Assembly: GCF_000297395.2 (NCBI RefSeq)
Contig: NZ_HF570108.1
Span: forward strand, 2,832,106 to 2,896,105
Length of the DNA: 64,000 bases
Origin: Micromonospora lupini str. Lupac 08
GTDB lineage: Bacteria > Actinomycetota > Actinomycetes > Mycobacteriales > Micromonosporaceae
Reading direction: 5' to 3'
Shown here: positions 29,201 through 39,506 of the stretch, piece after piece
Layout of the letters: each line of letters opens with the position of its first letter
Numbering within the stretch: the first letter of the stretch is position 1
The notes under the pieces: generated by a model
Told to the model about the DNA's origin: nothing
What the model saw: the letters and a program-made list of their open reading frames with translations, nothing else
Database searches by the model: none
Made by a program: the position numbers and the translations under genes

Positions 29201-29514
29201 TGGGACGGCTCTCCAGCAACGCGGAGGGGCTGCTGCGCGCCCTGCAAAAGCCCTTGGTCGATTGCGGTGGGCCGCGGGCGGCGGCCGCGCTGCAGGCCCG
29301 CAACCCGACTCGAGGGTGGCTCGCTCTCCCCGCGCTGTCGCTGGCGTTCGCCTTCGTGGCGCGGCTGGCCGCCCGAGGGCAGGCGGCCCCGGCCGTGCTG
29401 CTGCCACGAATCCTTCCCCTGCACGCGACGCTCGCCCGCAGCGCGCCGCGTCTCGTCGCCATCGACCTTCTCCTCGCGGAGTTCCTCCTGACCGGAGCCG
29501 GAGCAGCCGAATGA
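26203..29514 (+). CDS. Large hypothetical protein coupled to a DEAH helicase
   Basis: 1103 aa from the GTG at 26203, preceded by AGAGGGAGA (26192-26200). The frame is open upstream, but that region holds a hairpin and promoter. Residues 1-230 are helical, with YPACLVVGLAGLGAVGYEHGDYW; 240-720 look like successive beta-sandwich (Ig-like) domains with short strands (WSIRIRRPGSGQL, LGRGLARTLEF); 800-1100 are helical. No enzyme motif is visible. The stop overlaps the helicase ATG (ATGA), so the two are made together. It may be a scaffold or sensor for the helicase. Unrecognised. Confidence 0.8.
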   Translation: MSHATEILRLREDEWAPALRAVSLVAEIDAPEDHAKEVIRALGRVFWLSAPLDRQRLLTRHYPACLVVGLAGLGAVGYEHGDYWSAVHNEAPGQIDQTFWGRAFRLNLDHFRLARFPGLPQVYVGEILMHAGVPAYCLGDLLNLLLHRQAREPGLTGESFLAWALAPGRESRLNGTDKPVQRFIQRGEDYAADLVDRCLDLLERLRQPGFTADGLGLSPHLIERAQALAEAEQLDWTGSSERGGSAAQAAPQRPHLELEPFGRGLMVWLPPVHDAADGRVMWQLRFDGEVESVVSQSRWPGTSETAPATVVAIARPARQVTVELAGYDQEYELDVVDPRDPLLVFTEDGRRVPATTGLPPEPVWLLYPQESDGGGPLELQVDGDLVDTYDVPAPYGWLGWTLRRADLRQVSQLRLGGGLPRRVKGARRAQLQLAQPLPGVSSLAGGPVIATAPRLTLPTEPGVSTDWSIRIRRPGSGQLLHTESLSSNHDTTVDPWRDLARPLVGAYEITVRGPLGRGLARTLEFAEGLSVISHPAWREITADGLEPATVGADATLPDLSVTPSMTHLGPADTAVELQLDSPGGATTVRVTPAHMALQRLGGGSRGEWSLQPLRLDTETIGEGELLVRLPRAADARLIVRSGGRELQTVPSGETYGQPMARFGLAAIADTVGAHGLAQLDVRFDGQDFPAARCVPRRLASAVHLDDDRLVLVDGVRAEGLTAALYQVYSPWEPPYLARLSEDLVSDPLPTRVTTAGPLVALLRIEDPWLPSDWPDWPGHDNAFDLAELKWQPTGQDLAGEAVSAYLAGASALPDRPDIAPLLFDLYPRADDLYARGVTANIRGAAALLRPHPAAALAALTKHHASADQVVAPLVHSGLIALPPDRYVSPADEARLWTASPLAAMLASAHRLPDIASDADLGEQIAAVCGEVAAHLLAGGPDPYETVGRFDQSAEVFALLPAAERDRVWRAMRVVPGGLLDADERMVAARHLFEVRVRPGLGRLSSNAEGLLRALQKPLVDCGGPRAAAALQARNPTRGWLALPALSLAFAFVARLAARGQAAPAVLLPRILPLHATLARSAPRLVAIDLLLAEFLLTGAGAAE

Positions 29515-32500
29515 TCCTCGACCCCCTCGCCACCAGCGACGCGATTATCTCCACCTACCGGCGCTACCTTCGTTCCCTCGTGGAGCCGAAGGATCCCCGG
29601 CTCGCGAGCGCGTTAGAGACTGCGATCGGCGACGCGATCAACCAGGAGATCACCAAGGGGCCTCTGCTCGAGGCGACCCCGCCCTACGTCACCAGCGCCA
29701 CACCTCGGCAGCTCATCGACGCGGGCGTGCTCGATCCCGGCATCGCCAGCCTGGGCACCGGGTTGGCCATGGACCGTCCGCTCTACCAGCACCAGGAGCG
29801 GGCGATCCGGAAGGCAACTGCAGGGCGCAACATCGTCGTCGCTACCGGCACCGGATCCGGCAAGACCGAGAGCTTCCTCATCCCCATCCTGAACCGGCTG
29901 ATGGCCGAACGTGCGGCGGGCACCCTCGCGCCTGGCGTGCGGGCGCTGCTGCTGTACCCGATGAACGCGCTGGCCAACGATCAGATGAAGCGGCTGCGGG
30001 GTCTGCTGGCCGAGGCGCCGGACATCACCTTCGGCCGGTACACGGGTGAGACCCGCCGCAGTCGCCGGGAGGCCGTGGAGGTCTTCGAGCAGCAGAACCC
30101 TGGCGAGCGGCCGTTGCCCAACGAACTGCTCAGCCGGGAGGAGATGCAGCAGCGACCGCCGCACCTCCTGCTGACCAACTACGCCATGCTCGAATACCTG
30201 CTGCTGCGGCCCTTGGACATGGACCTGTTCGAGGGTGAGCACGCCGGGCACTGGCAGTTCATTGTCGTCGACGAGGCGCACGTCTACGACGGGGCTCGCG
30301 GGGCCGAGCTCGCGATGCTGCTGCGCCGACTCGCCGATCGGGTGGATTCGGGCCGCCCGGTGCAGTGCATCGCGACGAGCGCGACCGTCGGTAGCGACAT
30401 GTCAGCCGTGGTCGACTTCGCTGCCTCCCTTTTCCCCGTCCCCTTCGAGTACGACCCCGCCGATGAGGCGAGGCAAGATGTCATCACCGCCGACCGGGTC
30501 CAGCTGCCGCCCGGGCCCGAGTGGGGACCCCTGCCCGCCACGGCGTACGAGAAGCTGCTCAACGCGCCGGACCCCGCCGGCGCCGTCGTGGCCCTCGCCC
30601 GCGAGCACGGGTACGCCGGGGACGACCCCGCCGAGGCGCTGGCGTACGAGCAGCGCGTTCGCCGGCTCAAGGCACTGCTCGCCCACGGGCCGATACCGCT
30701 GCACGAGGTCGCCCAGGCCCTGTTCCCCGGTAGCGGCGCGTCCGCGACCGCGTCGATGGTCGCTCTCGCCAACAGCGTGCACGACGAGGCCGGCACACCG
30801 GTGCTCTCCGCCCGCTACCACCTCTTCGCCCGCGCGACGGAAGGAGCCTTCGCCTGCCTCGGAGCCAACGGGCCGCACGTCAGTCTGACCCGGCACGAGC
30901 GCTGCGGACGGTGCGGCGACGCCGCCTTCGAGTTCGGTACCTGCCGCCGCTGCGGCACCGTCTACCTGATGGGCACGCTGGAGCGGGTCGGCACCTTCAC
31001 CGTGTTCCGGTCCCGCCGCTCCCGCGACGAGCAGCAGGTGTGGATGGCGCTGGTCGACGACGTGGCGACCGACGAGGACGAGGAGATGTTCAGCGGTGCT
31101 GCCCAAGCGGCCGGCGAGCTGGGCGCGCTGTGCACCCGGTGCGGGGTGTTCCAGATCGGTAAGGCGGCCAACTGCCCGCGCTGCCCGGATGGCGCCATGC
31201 GGGCCGTACGTTTCCTACGGCAGCGCAGCGACGAGCTCGCTGCATGCCTCTCGTGCGGGGGACGCGGAGCCGGCCTGATCCGGCTCTTCGCCAGCGGCAA
31301 CGAAGCCTCCGCCTCGGTCCTGGCGACCGCCCTCTATCAGAAGCTGCCCGTGGCCTCCGATCCCATCCAGCGGGGCCTACGAGGCGGTGGGCGCAAGCTG
31401 CTGCTGTTCAGCGACAGCCGGCAGTCTGCGGCGTACTTCGCGCCGTACCTCGAAGACTCCTACGAGCGGGTGCAGCGCCGGCGGCTGCTCCACGAGGGCA
31501 CGGTCGCCGCCGCAGCAGCCGACGACGAAGTACGCCTCACCGACGTCGTCTACCACACCTCGCGAGTAGCCGACCGGTACGGCATCTTCGAACGGCGGCA
31601 GAGCCGACAGGCCCGGGAGAGGCAAGTCGCCCTCTGGGCACAGATTGAGGCCGTCGGCGTCAACGAACGCAACTCCCTGGAGGGCAGGGGACTGATCGCC
31701 TGGGACATGTCCCGCGACCCCGCCTGGCTACCACCCCAGCCGCTACTCGCCCTCGGCCTCAGCGACGAAGAGGTCTGGGCGTTGCTCTCCGAGTTGATTC
31801 GATCGATTCGGCTCCAGGGCGCCGTCGGTGCCCTCGACGGCGTGGACCCCCGCGACGAGGCGTTCCAGCCGCGACTCGGCCCGATCTACGTACGCGGCAC
31901 CGGCTCCGACGCCCGCCGCAAGGTCCTCAGCTGGCTACCGACCAAGGGGACCAACCGGCGGGCCGACTTCGTGACCCGCGTGCTGGCTCGGCTCGACCGG
32001 CAGGCCGACCCGATCCAGGTGCTGGAGGGCGTGTGGCGCCTGATGACCAAGGGTCCACAGGCCGAGTGGCTGATCGCCGGCACCGAACCCGGCATCGGCC
32101 AGGTCCACCAACTCGACTCCGCCCTGATCACCTGCACGCCTACGGCCGGCGGCCTGAGCATGTGGCAGTGCAGCAGGTGCCGCAAGCTCACCCCGTTCAA
32201 CGTGCGCGCCACCTGCCCCACCATCGCCTGCACCGGTGACCTCGAATCCTGGACGTCCCCTGCGGCGGACATCGATCCGGACCACTACCGCAACGTCTAC
32301 CGGGACATGAACCCAGTGCCGCTGCGCGTCCTCGAACACACCGCCCAGTGGACCAGCGAACGAGCCGCTGAAATCCAGCAGCAGTTCGTCCGCGGCGAAG
32401 TCAACGCCCTCTCCTGCTCCACCACGTTCGAACTCGGTGTCGACGTCGGCGAGCTGCAAGCGGTCATGCTGCGCAACATGCCTCCGACCACCGCGAACTA

Positions 32501-34439
32501 CGTCCAGCGGGCCGGTCGGGCCGGCCGCCGAACCGATTCAGCCGCGCTCGTGCTCACCTATGCCCAGCGCCGCTCGCATGACCTATCCCGTTTCGCCGAG
32601 CCCGACCGGATGATCGCCGGGGAGGTCCGGGCGCCGTACGTGCCCCTGACCAACGTGCGCATCGATCGGCGGCACGCCCACTCCGTCGCGCTCGCAGCAT
32701 TTTTCCGGCAGCAATTTCGGTTCCACGGCACCATCTGGCGTACCGCAGGGGAGTTCTTCCTGCCAGGAGACGACGGGATCGCCCCGGTCACGTTGGTCCG
32801 CGACTTCCTTACACCGGTGCCGCCGCAGGTCACCGACTCGCTGCGACAGGTGTTGCCAGCCGAGGTGCGCGACATCATCGGCATCGACTCCGAAGAATGG
32901 GTCGAGCACCTGGTTGACCTGCTGGAGTCGGTCCGGGCCGAGCTGCAGCAGGATGTCGACACGTACGAGCAGAAGCGGCAGGAGGCCTTCACCGCCCGCC
33001 AGGACGACAAGGCCGCGCGATACGGCCGCGTGATGAACACGATCACTCGCCGCGAACTGCTCGGGTTGCTCGCCAACCGGAACGTCCTGCCAAAGTACGG
33101 ATTTCCCGTCGACACCGTCGAGCTGCGGCTGGCCTTCGCGGACGCCCCCATCGCCAAGCAACTAGAGCTTTCCCGAGACCTCTCGTCGGCCATCTACGAG
33201 TACGCACCCGGTGCGGAGGTCGTCGCCGGGGGACTGGTCTGGCAGTCGGCCGGCCTGTACCGGCTGCCCGGACGCGACCTTGAGCGACGCTACTACGCGG
33301 TGTGCGACGGATGCGGCCACTACCGCGACTCGATCGACCGCCTCGACCAGGAGTGCCCGGCCTGCGGCTCCGCTCTCGTCGGCGTACCCCGTCAGTACGC
33401 CATTCCCGTCTTTGGGTTCGTCGCGGCACGCGGTACCGGCCGGCGACCCACCACTGCGCCGCGCCGGGCCTGGCACGGCGCAACCCACGTCGTGTCGCCC
33501 GGTGCCGAGCTCTACGCGGACAAGTTGGACCTCGCCGGAGGCGCGATCACCATCCGGGCCGGTGCCCGGGGCGAGCTGGTAGCAATCAGCGACGGCGCGA
33601 TGGGACGCGGCTTCCTCGTCTGCGCGACCTGTGGCTTCGCCGGCCGGGCCATCGACGGTCGGGTCGACCACCAGAGTCCACTCAGCGGCCGCGAGTGCCG
33701 TGGCCGCATGGAGAACCTGTCGCTGGCCCACAAATATCAGACGGACGTCCTCGACCTGAGCTTCGACGGTGCGGTCGTGATCGGAGTCGAGGACAACGCC
33801 TGGCGATCGGTCGCCTACGCGCTAGTCGAGGGCGCGGTCCGCGCGCTCGAGATCTCCCGCGACGACATCGATGCCACCGTCTACCGAACCGAAGCCGGTC
33901 GCAGCGTGATCATGCTTTACGACACCGTCCCCGGAGGAGCCGGCCACGTCCGACGTATCGCTGAGCGGCTGCGGGACGTACTCGACCAGGCGCTGCAGCG
34001 GGTCCGCGACTGTGAATGCGGCCCGGAGACCAGCTGTTACCGCTGCCTGAGGGTGTTCCGCAACGAGCGCTACCACGAGCAGCTACGTCGCGGCGTGGCG
34101 GCGGACGTGCTCAGCCGTCTTCTCGGCAAGCACGACCAGGCTCCCGTCGGGGCGCTGCGGGTATCGCTCTCGGACGTCGGGCCTGCGCTTACCGCGACTC
34201 GCCGATTCCTGGTGACGGAGGCACCCGGCGAGGTCTTCGAGCCCGTCACCTCCGGGCAACTCGACCTCTACGAAGGTCGTGTCGTCCTCGCCCGTTGTGA
34301 CGGCGACGCCGCGGTGGGGCGGCTATGGCTCCGGCGCGATGCCGACGGTGTGGTCGGGGTGGGCCTGCAGCCGATAGCCGGAGCGCCGTTGGATGACCGT
34401 GCAGACGATCTCATGCTGGTGGGCGTTGCTGTGTGGTGA
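29511..34439 (+). CDS. DEAH-box helicase with DUF1998-like C-terminus
   Basis: 1642 aa from the ATG overlapping the previous stop. ATGTGSGKTES (near 112) is Walker A; VVDEAHVYDG (near 253) is the DEAH motif; SATVGS is motif III; and QRAGRAGRRTD (near 1000) is motif VI. Between the RecA lobes are Cys pairs (CGRCGDA, CRRCG, CTRCG, CPRC, CLSCG). The end has DCECGPETSCYRCLR, the four-Cys signature of DUF1998/MrfA-like proteins. Helicases of this build include DISARM DrmA/DrmB and Druantia DruE. Size fits DruE better, but the partners do not match a Druantia type I know. Likely DNA translocase of the defence locus. Confidence 0.88.
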   Translation: MILDPLATSDAIISTYRRYLRSLVEPKDPRLASALETAIGDAINQEITKGPLLEATPPYVTSATPRQLIDAGVLDPGIASLGTGLAMDRPLYQHQERAIRKATAGRNIVVATGTGSGKTESFLIPILNRLMAERAAGTLAPGVRALLLYPMNALANDQMKRLRGLLAEAPDITFGRYTGETRRSRREAVEVFEQQNPGERPLPNELLSREEMQQRPPHLLLTNYAMLEYLLLRPLDMDLFEGEHAGHWQFIVVDEAHVYDGARGAELAMLLRRLADRVDSGRPVQCIATSATVGSDMSAVVDFAASLFPVPFEYDPADEARQDVITADRVQLPPGPEWGPLPATAYEKLLNAPDPAGAVVALAREHGYAGDDPAEALAYEQRVRRLKALLAHGPIPLHEVAQALFPGSGASATASMVALANSVHDEAGTPVLSARYHLFARATEGAFACLGANGPHVSLTRHERCGRCGDAAFEFGTCRRCGTVYLMGTLERVGTFTVFRSRRSRDEQQVWMALVDDVATDEDEEMFSGAAQAAGELGALCTRCGVFQIGKAANCPRCPDGAMRAVRFLRQRSDELAACLSCGGRGAGLIRLFASGNEASASVLATALYQKLPVASDPIQRGLRGGGRKLLLFSDSRQSAAYFAPYLEDSYERVQRRRLLHEGTVAAAAADDEVRLTDVVYHTSRVADRYGIFERRQSRQARERQVALWAQIEAVGVNERNSLEGRGLIAWDMSRDPAWLPPQPLLALGLSDEEVWALLSELIRSIRLQGAVGALDGVDPRDEAFQPRLGPIYVRGTGSDARRKVLSWLPTKGTNRRADFVTRVLARLDRQADPIQVLEGVWRLMTKGPQAEWLIAGTEPGIGQVHQLDSALITCTPTAGGLSMWQCSRCRKLTPFNVRATCPTIACTGDLESWTSPAADIDPDHYRNVYRDMNPVPLRVLEHTAQWTSERAAEIQQQFVRGEVNALSCSTTFELGVDVGELQAVMLRNMPPTTANYVQRAGRAGRRTDSAALVLTYAQRRSHDLSRFAEPDRMIAGEVRAPYVPLTNVRIDRRHAHSVALAAFFRQQFRFHGTIWRTAGEFFLPGDDGIAPVTLVRDFLTPVPPQVTDSLRQVLPAEVRDIIGIDSEEWVEHLVDLLESVRAELQQDVDTYEQKRQEAFTARQDDKAARYGRVMNTITRRELLGLLANRNVLPKYGFPVDTVELRLAFADAPIAKQLELSRDLSSAIYEYAPGAEVVAGGLVWQSAGLYRLPGRDLERRYYAVCDGCGHYRDSIDRLDQECPACGSALVGVPRQYAIPVFGFVAARGTGRRPTTAPRRAWHGATHVVSPGAELYADKLDLAGGAITIRAGARGELVAISDGAMGRGFLVCATCGFAGRAIDGRVDHQSPLSGRECRGRMENLSLAHKYQTDVLDLSFDGAVVIGVEDNAWRSVAYALVEGAVRALEISRDDIDATVYRTEAGRSVIMLYDTVPGGAGHVRRIAERLRDVLDQALQRVRDCECGPETSCYRCLRVFRNERYHEQLRRGVAADVLSRLLGKHDQAPVGALRVSLSDVGPALTATRRFLVTEAPGEVFEPVTSGQLDLYEGRVVLARCDGDAAVGRLWLRRDADGVVGVGLQPIAGAPLDDRADDLMLVGVAVW

Positions 34440-34566
34440 TGTGGGGCTGGCGGCAGTTCCGGATGCCCCTCCCTGGTCAACGCCGTGGCCCCGTTGGAGC
34501 GTGATGACTTCGGTCATCGGCATTCGTCAACCATTCTTAGGGCGCGCTTCACATTGTTGTCACCTC

Positions 34567-34659
34567 GTCGACCACACCTACCGCCAAGCGATCACCGCCG
34601 CCGGCACCGGCTGCGCCGCCGCCCTCGACGCCGGGCGCCACCTCGCCACCATGTCCTAA
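34567..34659 (+). pseudogene. Thioredoxin reductase 3' remnant
   Basis: The last 30 codons before the stop at 34657-34659 read DHTYRQAITAAGTGCAAAL and continue DAGRHLA, the C-terminal FAD/NADPH-domain signature of TrxB. Nothing upstream matches the rest of TrxB; the helicase stop is about 130 nt before. A decayed or recombined fragment. It may mark the right edge of the inserted defence island. Confidence 0.7.
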
Positions 34660-36043
34660 CTGCCTTCTCCCGCCGCCGTCCCGGAGATGGCCGGGCCCCG
34701 GTCACTCACGGGCAAGAGGCGGCCCCCGACCACATCGACCTCGCGGGTTGCCGGTGCGAGATCGACGTCGTCGGTCTGCAGGTGCAGGTTGATCACGTCG
34801 AAGCCGTCTCCAAGCAGGGCGGCGCGGGCGCCTTGGGCGACTCCGAGGCATGCGGTGACGACGCCGACGAAGGCGGCGCCGACGGCGGTCCCGGCGAGTT
34901 GTACCGATCCGCAGGGATCGCGTCGCTCAAGGTCGGCGAGGGCGGCCGTGGCAGCACGTCGTTGCTGCGAAACGTTCTCCTTCCAGCCGGGGACCTCGTC
35001 GCTGGGGACCTGAGCGGGGAATCGGCGCAGGAGCAGGGCGTTGAAGTCGGCCGGTCCGACGCCGAGTCCGGCGTCTATGGCCAGCTTCCAGCCAACTCCG
35101 GAGATGAGCCTGCGAGGGTCGAGGCTGTCGACGCCGAGCAGCGCGACATGGTGGTCCTCGGTTAGGACGCGGCTGGTGTGATCGAGCCGCCGGTCGAGGA
35201 TGACGACGTCGTAACCGGCCCGCTCGAGGACCGCCTCGGCCAGACGGGTCTTGCGGACCGGCACCGGTTTCACGGGGGTGAGAAGCCCGGTGCTGTGGTT
35301 GGCGTCCACGACTCGCTGGGTGTCCTGCAGGACTACCTCGACCCGGGACGGGTCGGCGTAGGTGAGCCAGGACATCACCCAGGCGTAGGCCTGGCCGAGG
35401 TGACCGAGGCCAACGATCCACCAAGCCGCTGGTGCGTGAGTTAGCTCGGGCCCGTCGGTGCTGGTCCCCGGCTGCCAGAGGTTGACGGTGATGGTGCGCC
35501 AGCCGGCGTCGCTGCCCGGGCGGTTCCGGATCGCGCCGAAGGCCTCGTGCACACCAAGTGCCCCGGCGGCGATCGCGGCCAGAACGTTGCCCTCGACGGC
35601 GTGGCCGGTCCCCGTGTCGACCGGGTGGACGTGAGCGGTCCAACCGCTCCACCTGGCCCGGAGCCGGACGCCGCCGGCGGGCGCCGGACGCGCAGCGTCG
35701 CCGAGGTACAGCACGGGCCAGTCAGCCGGGACGTCGGTCAGGTCATCGGCGTGCCGGGCGCCTTCCCGGTCGATCATCTGCACGATGGTGTGCCCTCGGT
35801 GCAGCCCGGCGGTCAGTGGCACCTTGCCGTCGGTGATCACAATGACCTGGCCGAACGCGCGGACCGCCGTCGCGACGGCCGTGCACAGCGCGGCCTGGCC
35901 GCGCACGTCCGAGGCCACACTGTCCGCAACGATGGCCATACCCGTCGCGACGTGCGCGTCGAGCGCGGCGTTGACGGTTGCCCGGGTTCCCTCATGCACT
36001 GCCAGCAGGGTGGTGCGGTTGAAGGTGTCAATAATCGGGATGG

Positions 36044-36047
<4 letters not shown>
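34656..36047 (-). CDS. E1-like (ThiF fold) activating enzyme of a Ubl operon
   Basis: 463 aa from the ATG at 36047 with AGGAG just upstream; it overlaps the JAMM gene stop (ATGA). The C-terminal half is an E1-type Rossmann domain: WWIVGLGHLGQAY (near 215-227), an acidic residue in VVLQDTQRVVDANH, and RDPCGSVQLAGTAVGAAF near the end, where the Cys could be catalytic. The Arg of the usual NLxR motif is not evident (DANHSTG instead). The N-terminal half (1-190) resembles a degenerate second Rossmann domain. It would adenylate the C-terminal Gly of the Ubl encoded upstream. Last gene of the operon. Confidence 0.8.
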
Positions 36048-37550
<1,503 letters not shown>

Positions 37551-37639
37551 GTCTGCTCCTCTGCTTCAGCGGGGCCGTGTCGACGGGCTCCGCGGTCTCG
37601 GAGGCCGCCGGTAGGGCACCAGCTGTCCCCGAGATTTCG

Positions 37640-37661
37640 GTTTCACTGAGACCAGTGAAAC
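37640..37661. promoter_or_regulatory. 22-bp palindromic operator candidate, Ubl operon / ATPase gene
   Basis: Perfect 9-bp arms GTTTCACTG (37640-37648) and CAGTGAAAC (37653-37661) with a 4-nt centre. It sits between the divergent starts at 37550 and 37758. The same GTTTCA-N10-TGAAAC frame recurs at 38611-38632. Confidence 0.65.
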
Positions 37662-37757
37662 AGGTGATCGTGTCCGGCGCAACCCCGAAGCGGCCCCTTG
37701 GTCCACTCCGGCGTCCCGAGGGCGTGCAGGTTCCGTTCCAGCTGTCATGCTTGGTGT

Positions 37758-38597
37758 GTGCGTATCGAGTTGGCCGGCCGGAACCCTCTCCGACGCCGAG
37801 AGTTGAGGGCTGACTTTCATGGCGACACGGGGAACCTGGTGCTCGACGCGCGAGGACTGCGGTGGGTCAGCCCGCTTGAGCTCGCCGCCATCGTCTCGAT
37901 GGGGACCGTCGCCGCTGCCGACGGCCGTGACGTCCACTTGCTCGTTCCTCACGATCCGAAGATCGCGTCATATCTCGTGCGGATGAACGTTGTGGAGCTA
38001 CTCAAGCCCTTCGCCGAGATCGACGGGTCAGTCCCATCTCAGGGGCGGCGCGACCACTCCGACAAACTTCTCGAGGTTGCCAAGGTCACGCCTACCAACA
38101 TCGAAGACATCAGCAAGACACTCGGCGAACTGGTAACGGCGCGGCTTGGACCGGACGCGGGAAGGGCGGCCTTCCGCAGCCTCGCTGAGCTACTCAGCAA
38201 CGCCACCACGCACGGCCTCAGCAAGACTGGTGCCTTCACCGCCGCCCAGCTCTACAGCGGCACCCTGAGCCGTACACCTGGGTTCGAGTTCGCCGTCTGC
38301 GACTCCGGCGCCGGGATCCAGAGGGTCCTTTCTGGCACGACCAACCATGAGTTGGAAGGACCCCCGGCTCTCGAGCTTGCACTGAATGGCGGCACTAGAC
38401 GCGCCGAAGGGCGAGGCCACGGCCTACCGAGCCTGTGGCGGCAGGCCGTCCAAGGCGGTAAGGGAGGTGAACTCATGCTTCGCAGCGGAGACGCCGTCGC
38501 TACCGCGAGGCTCCGCTCGGAACCCATCTCGATCTGCAGCCGCGTCGCCGAGCCGGTGCACGGCACGTGGGCCTGGCTCCGCGTCCGAGTTCCGTAA
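37758..38597 (+). CDS. GHKL ATPase-domain protein (anti-sigma/kinase-like)
   Basis: 279 aa from the GTG at 37758, where the protein-like sequence begins (VRIELAGRN); an earlier start exists but is less coherent. Residues 20-95 look STAS-like (LVLDARGLRWVSPLELAAIV). The C-terminal domain has an N box (ELLSNATTHG), G1 box (VCDSGAGI) and G2 box (GRGHGLPSL) of histidine-kinase-like ATPases. There is no phosphoacceptor His domain. With the STAS-like/HTH gene that follows, it resembles an anti-sigma/STAS partner-switch or sensing pair. It is divergent from the Ubl operon and shares the operator region. Confidence 0.8.
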   Translation: MRIELAGRNPLRRRELRADFHGDTGNLVLDARGLRWVSPLELAAIVSMGTVAAADGRDVHLLVPHDPKIASYLVRMNVVELLKPFAEIDGSVPSQGRRDHSDKLLEVAKVTPTNIEDISKTLGELVTARLGPDAGRAAFRSLAELLSNATTHGLSKTGAFTAAQLYSGTLSRTPGFEFAVCDSGAGIQRVLSGTTNHELEGPPALELALNGGTRRAEGRGHGLPSLWRQAVQGGKGGELMLRSGDAVATARLRSEPISICSRVAEPVHGTWAWLRVRVP

Positions 38598-38610
38598 CGG
38601 GCGGTAACGT

Positions 38611-38632
38611 GTTTCAATCAGTCAGGTGAAAC
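38611..38632. promoter_or_regulatory. Second copy of the 22-bp palindromic operator candidate
   Basis: GTTTCA (38611-38616), 10 nt, TGAAAC (38627-38632); same total length as the site at 37640-37661. It covers the GTG start of the next gene (38626), so bound protein would block its transcription or translation. Confidence 0.6.
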
Positions 38633-39180
38633 CGGATCCCGCTACGACCGTCACCTACGACGTCGGACGACAAGAGGCGTTCCTGTCAACCAGGGAACGC
38701 GGCAGGGAAGTGCTTCACGACCTAGAAGACCACATCCCGCCTCGCACCAGCCTTCTCGTCATCAACTTCATTAACGTGGAGGCGATGACCGTCAGCTTCA
38801 CTGACGAGTTCCTCCGCAAGTACTACTCCACCCTCGCCACCCAGGACGACGGCCCGACCTCCGTGCTCGTCAGCGGACTCAACAACGACACCCGCGAAAC
38901 GATCGTCATCGCCTTCGAACGTCGCGAACTTCTCGCGCTGGAGCGACTCGGTGATGACCTTGTGCTACTGGCGGCGTCGGATGTTCTCTCGGACACCTTC
39001 AAGCTAGCCAGGACGCTGGGAACTTTCACCGCGACGACGGTCGCTGAACAACTGGGCATCAGCGCCCCCAATGCGAATAACCGACTCAAACGCCTCGTCG
39101 CGGCGAGAGCGCTCGTCCGGCGGCGTGGGGTGGCTGAACGCGGTGGCAAGGAATTCACCTACTCCGCACCCGAAGTTTGA
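38626..39180 (+). CDS. STAS-like (DUF4325-type) protein with winged HTH
   Basis: 184 aa. The first 115 residues include LLVINFINVEAMTVSFTDEF, the core of the STAS-like DUF4325 family, and VLVSGLNNDTRETI. The last 55 residues form a winged helix: FTATTVAEQLGISAPNANNR as recognition region, then a basic wing (RRRGVAERGG). It starts at GTG 38626, 28 nt after the ATPase gene. Probably a DNA-binding regulator with a signal-sensing STAS domain, working with the GHKL ATPase. The palindrome over its start suggests it regulates itself and the Ubl operon. Confidence 0.8.
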   Translation: MKPDPATTVTYDVGRQEAFLSTRERGREVLHDLEDHIPPRTSLLVINFINVEAMTVSFTDEFLRKYYSTLATQDDGPTSVLVSGLNNDTRETIVIAFERRELLALERLGDDLVLLAASDVLSDTFKLARTLGTFTATTVAEQLGISAPNANNRLKRLVAARALVRRRGVAERGGKEFTYSAPEV

Positions 39181-39506
39181 GCGTCGGCGTTATGTCGCCT
39201 TCGCGGCTCAGCAACGGACGCTCCGCTCAGGCTCGGCACGTGACGCTGTCCTGGGCCGTCGACCGCCCCACTTGTGTGTCGTACGACGAATCCGTCCGCG
39301 CGGTCCGTCGGTTCAAGGGCATCGGGCTGCTTCGGCTGCTGGCCACGGCGTTGGTTGCGCAGTGGCGTCGCTCGCCCCGCGTGCTGGTCAACGTGGCGGA
39401 TGGATCACGCCGTGGGCGGTGAGCCTGGTCGCCCGGAAGTCCTCGCTCGGTGGCTACTCGGACGTAGGGGAACTTACGCGAACAGTCAAAGATGGACACG
39501 GACTTA
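39181..39506. other. Region without a recognised gene
   Basis: 326 bases between the STAS/HTH gene and the IS5 element. Short open frames exist on both strands but none looks like a real protein, and I see no RNA or repeat. Confidence 0.4.

Noticed and set aside
23080..34439. Naming the plus-strand unit as DISARM or Druantia
   Set aside because: Only the helicase type fits; required partners such as a PLD protein or DruF/DruG are not recognised.
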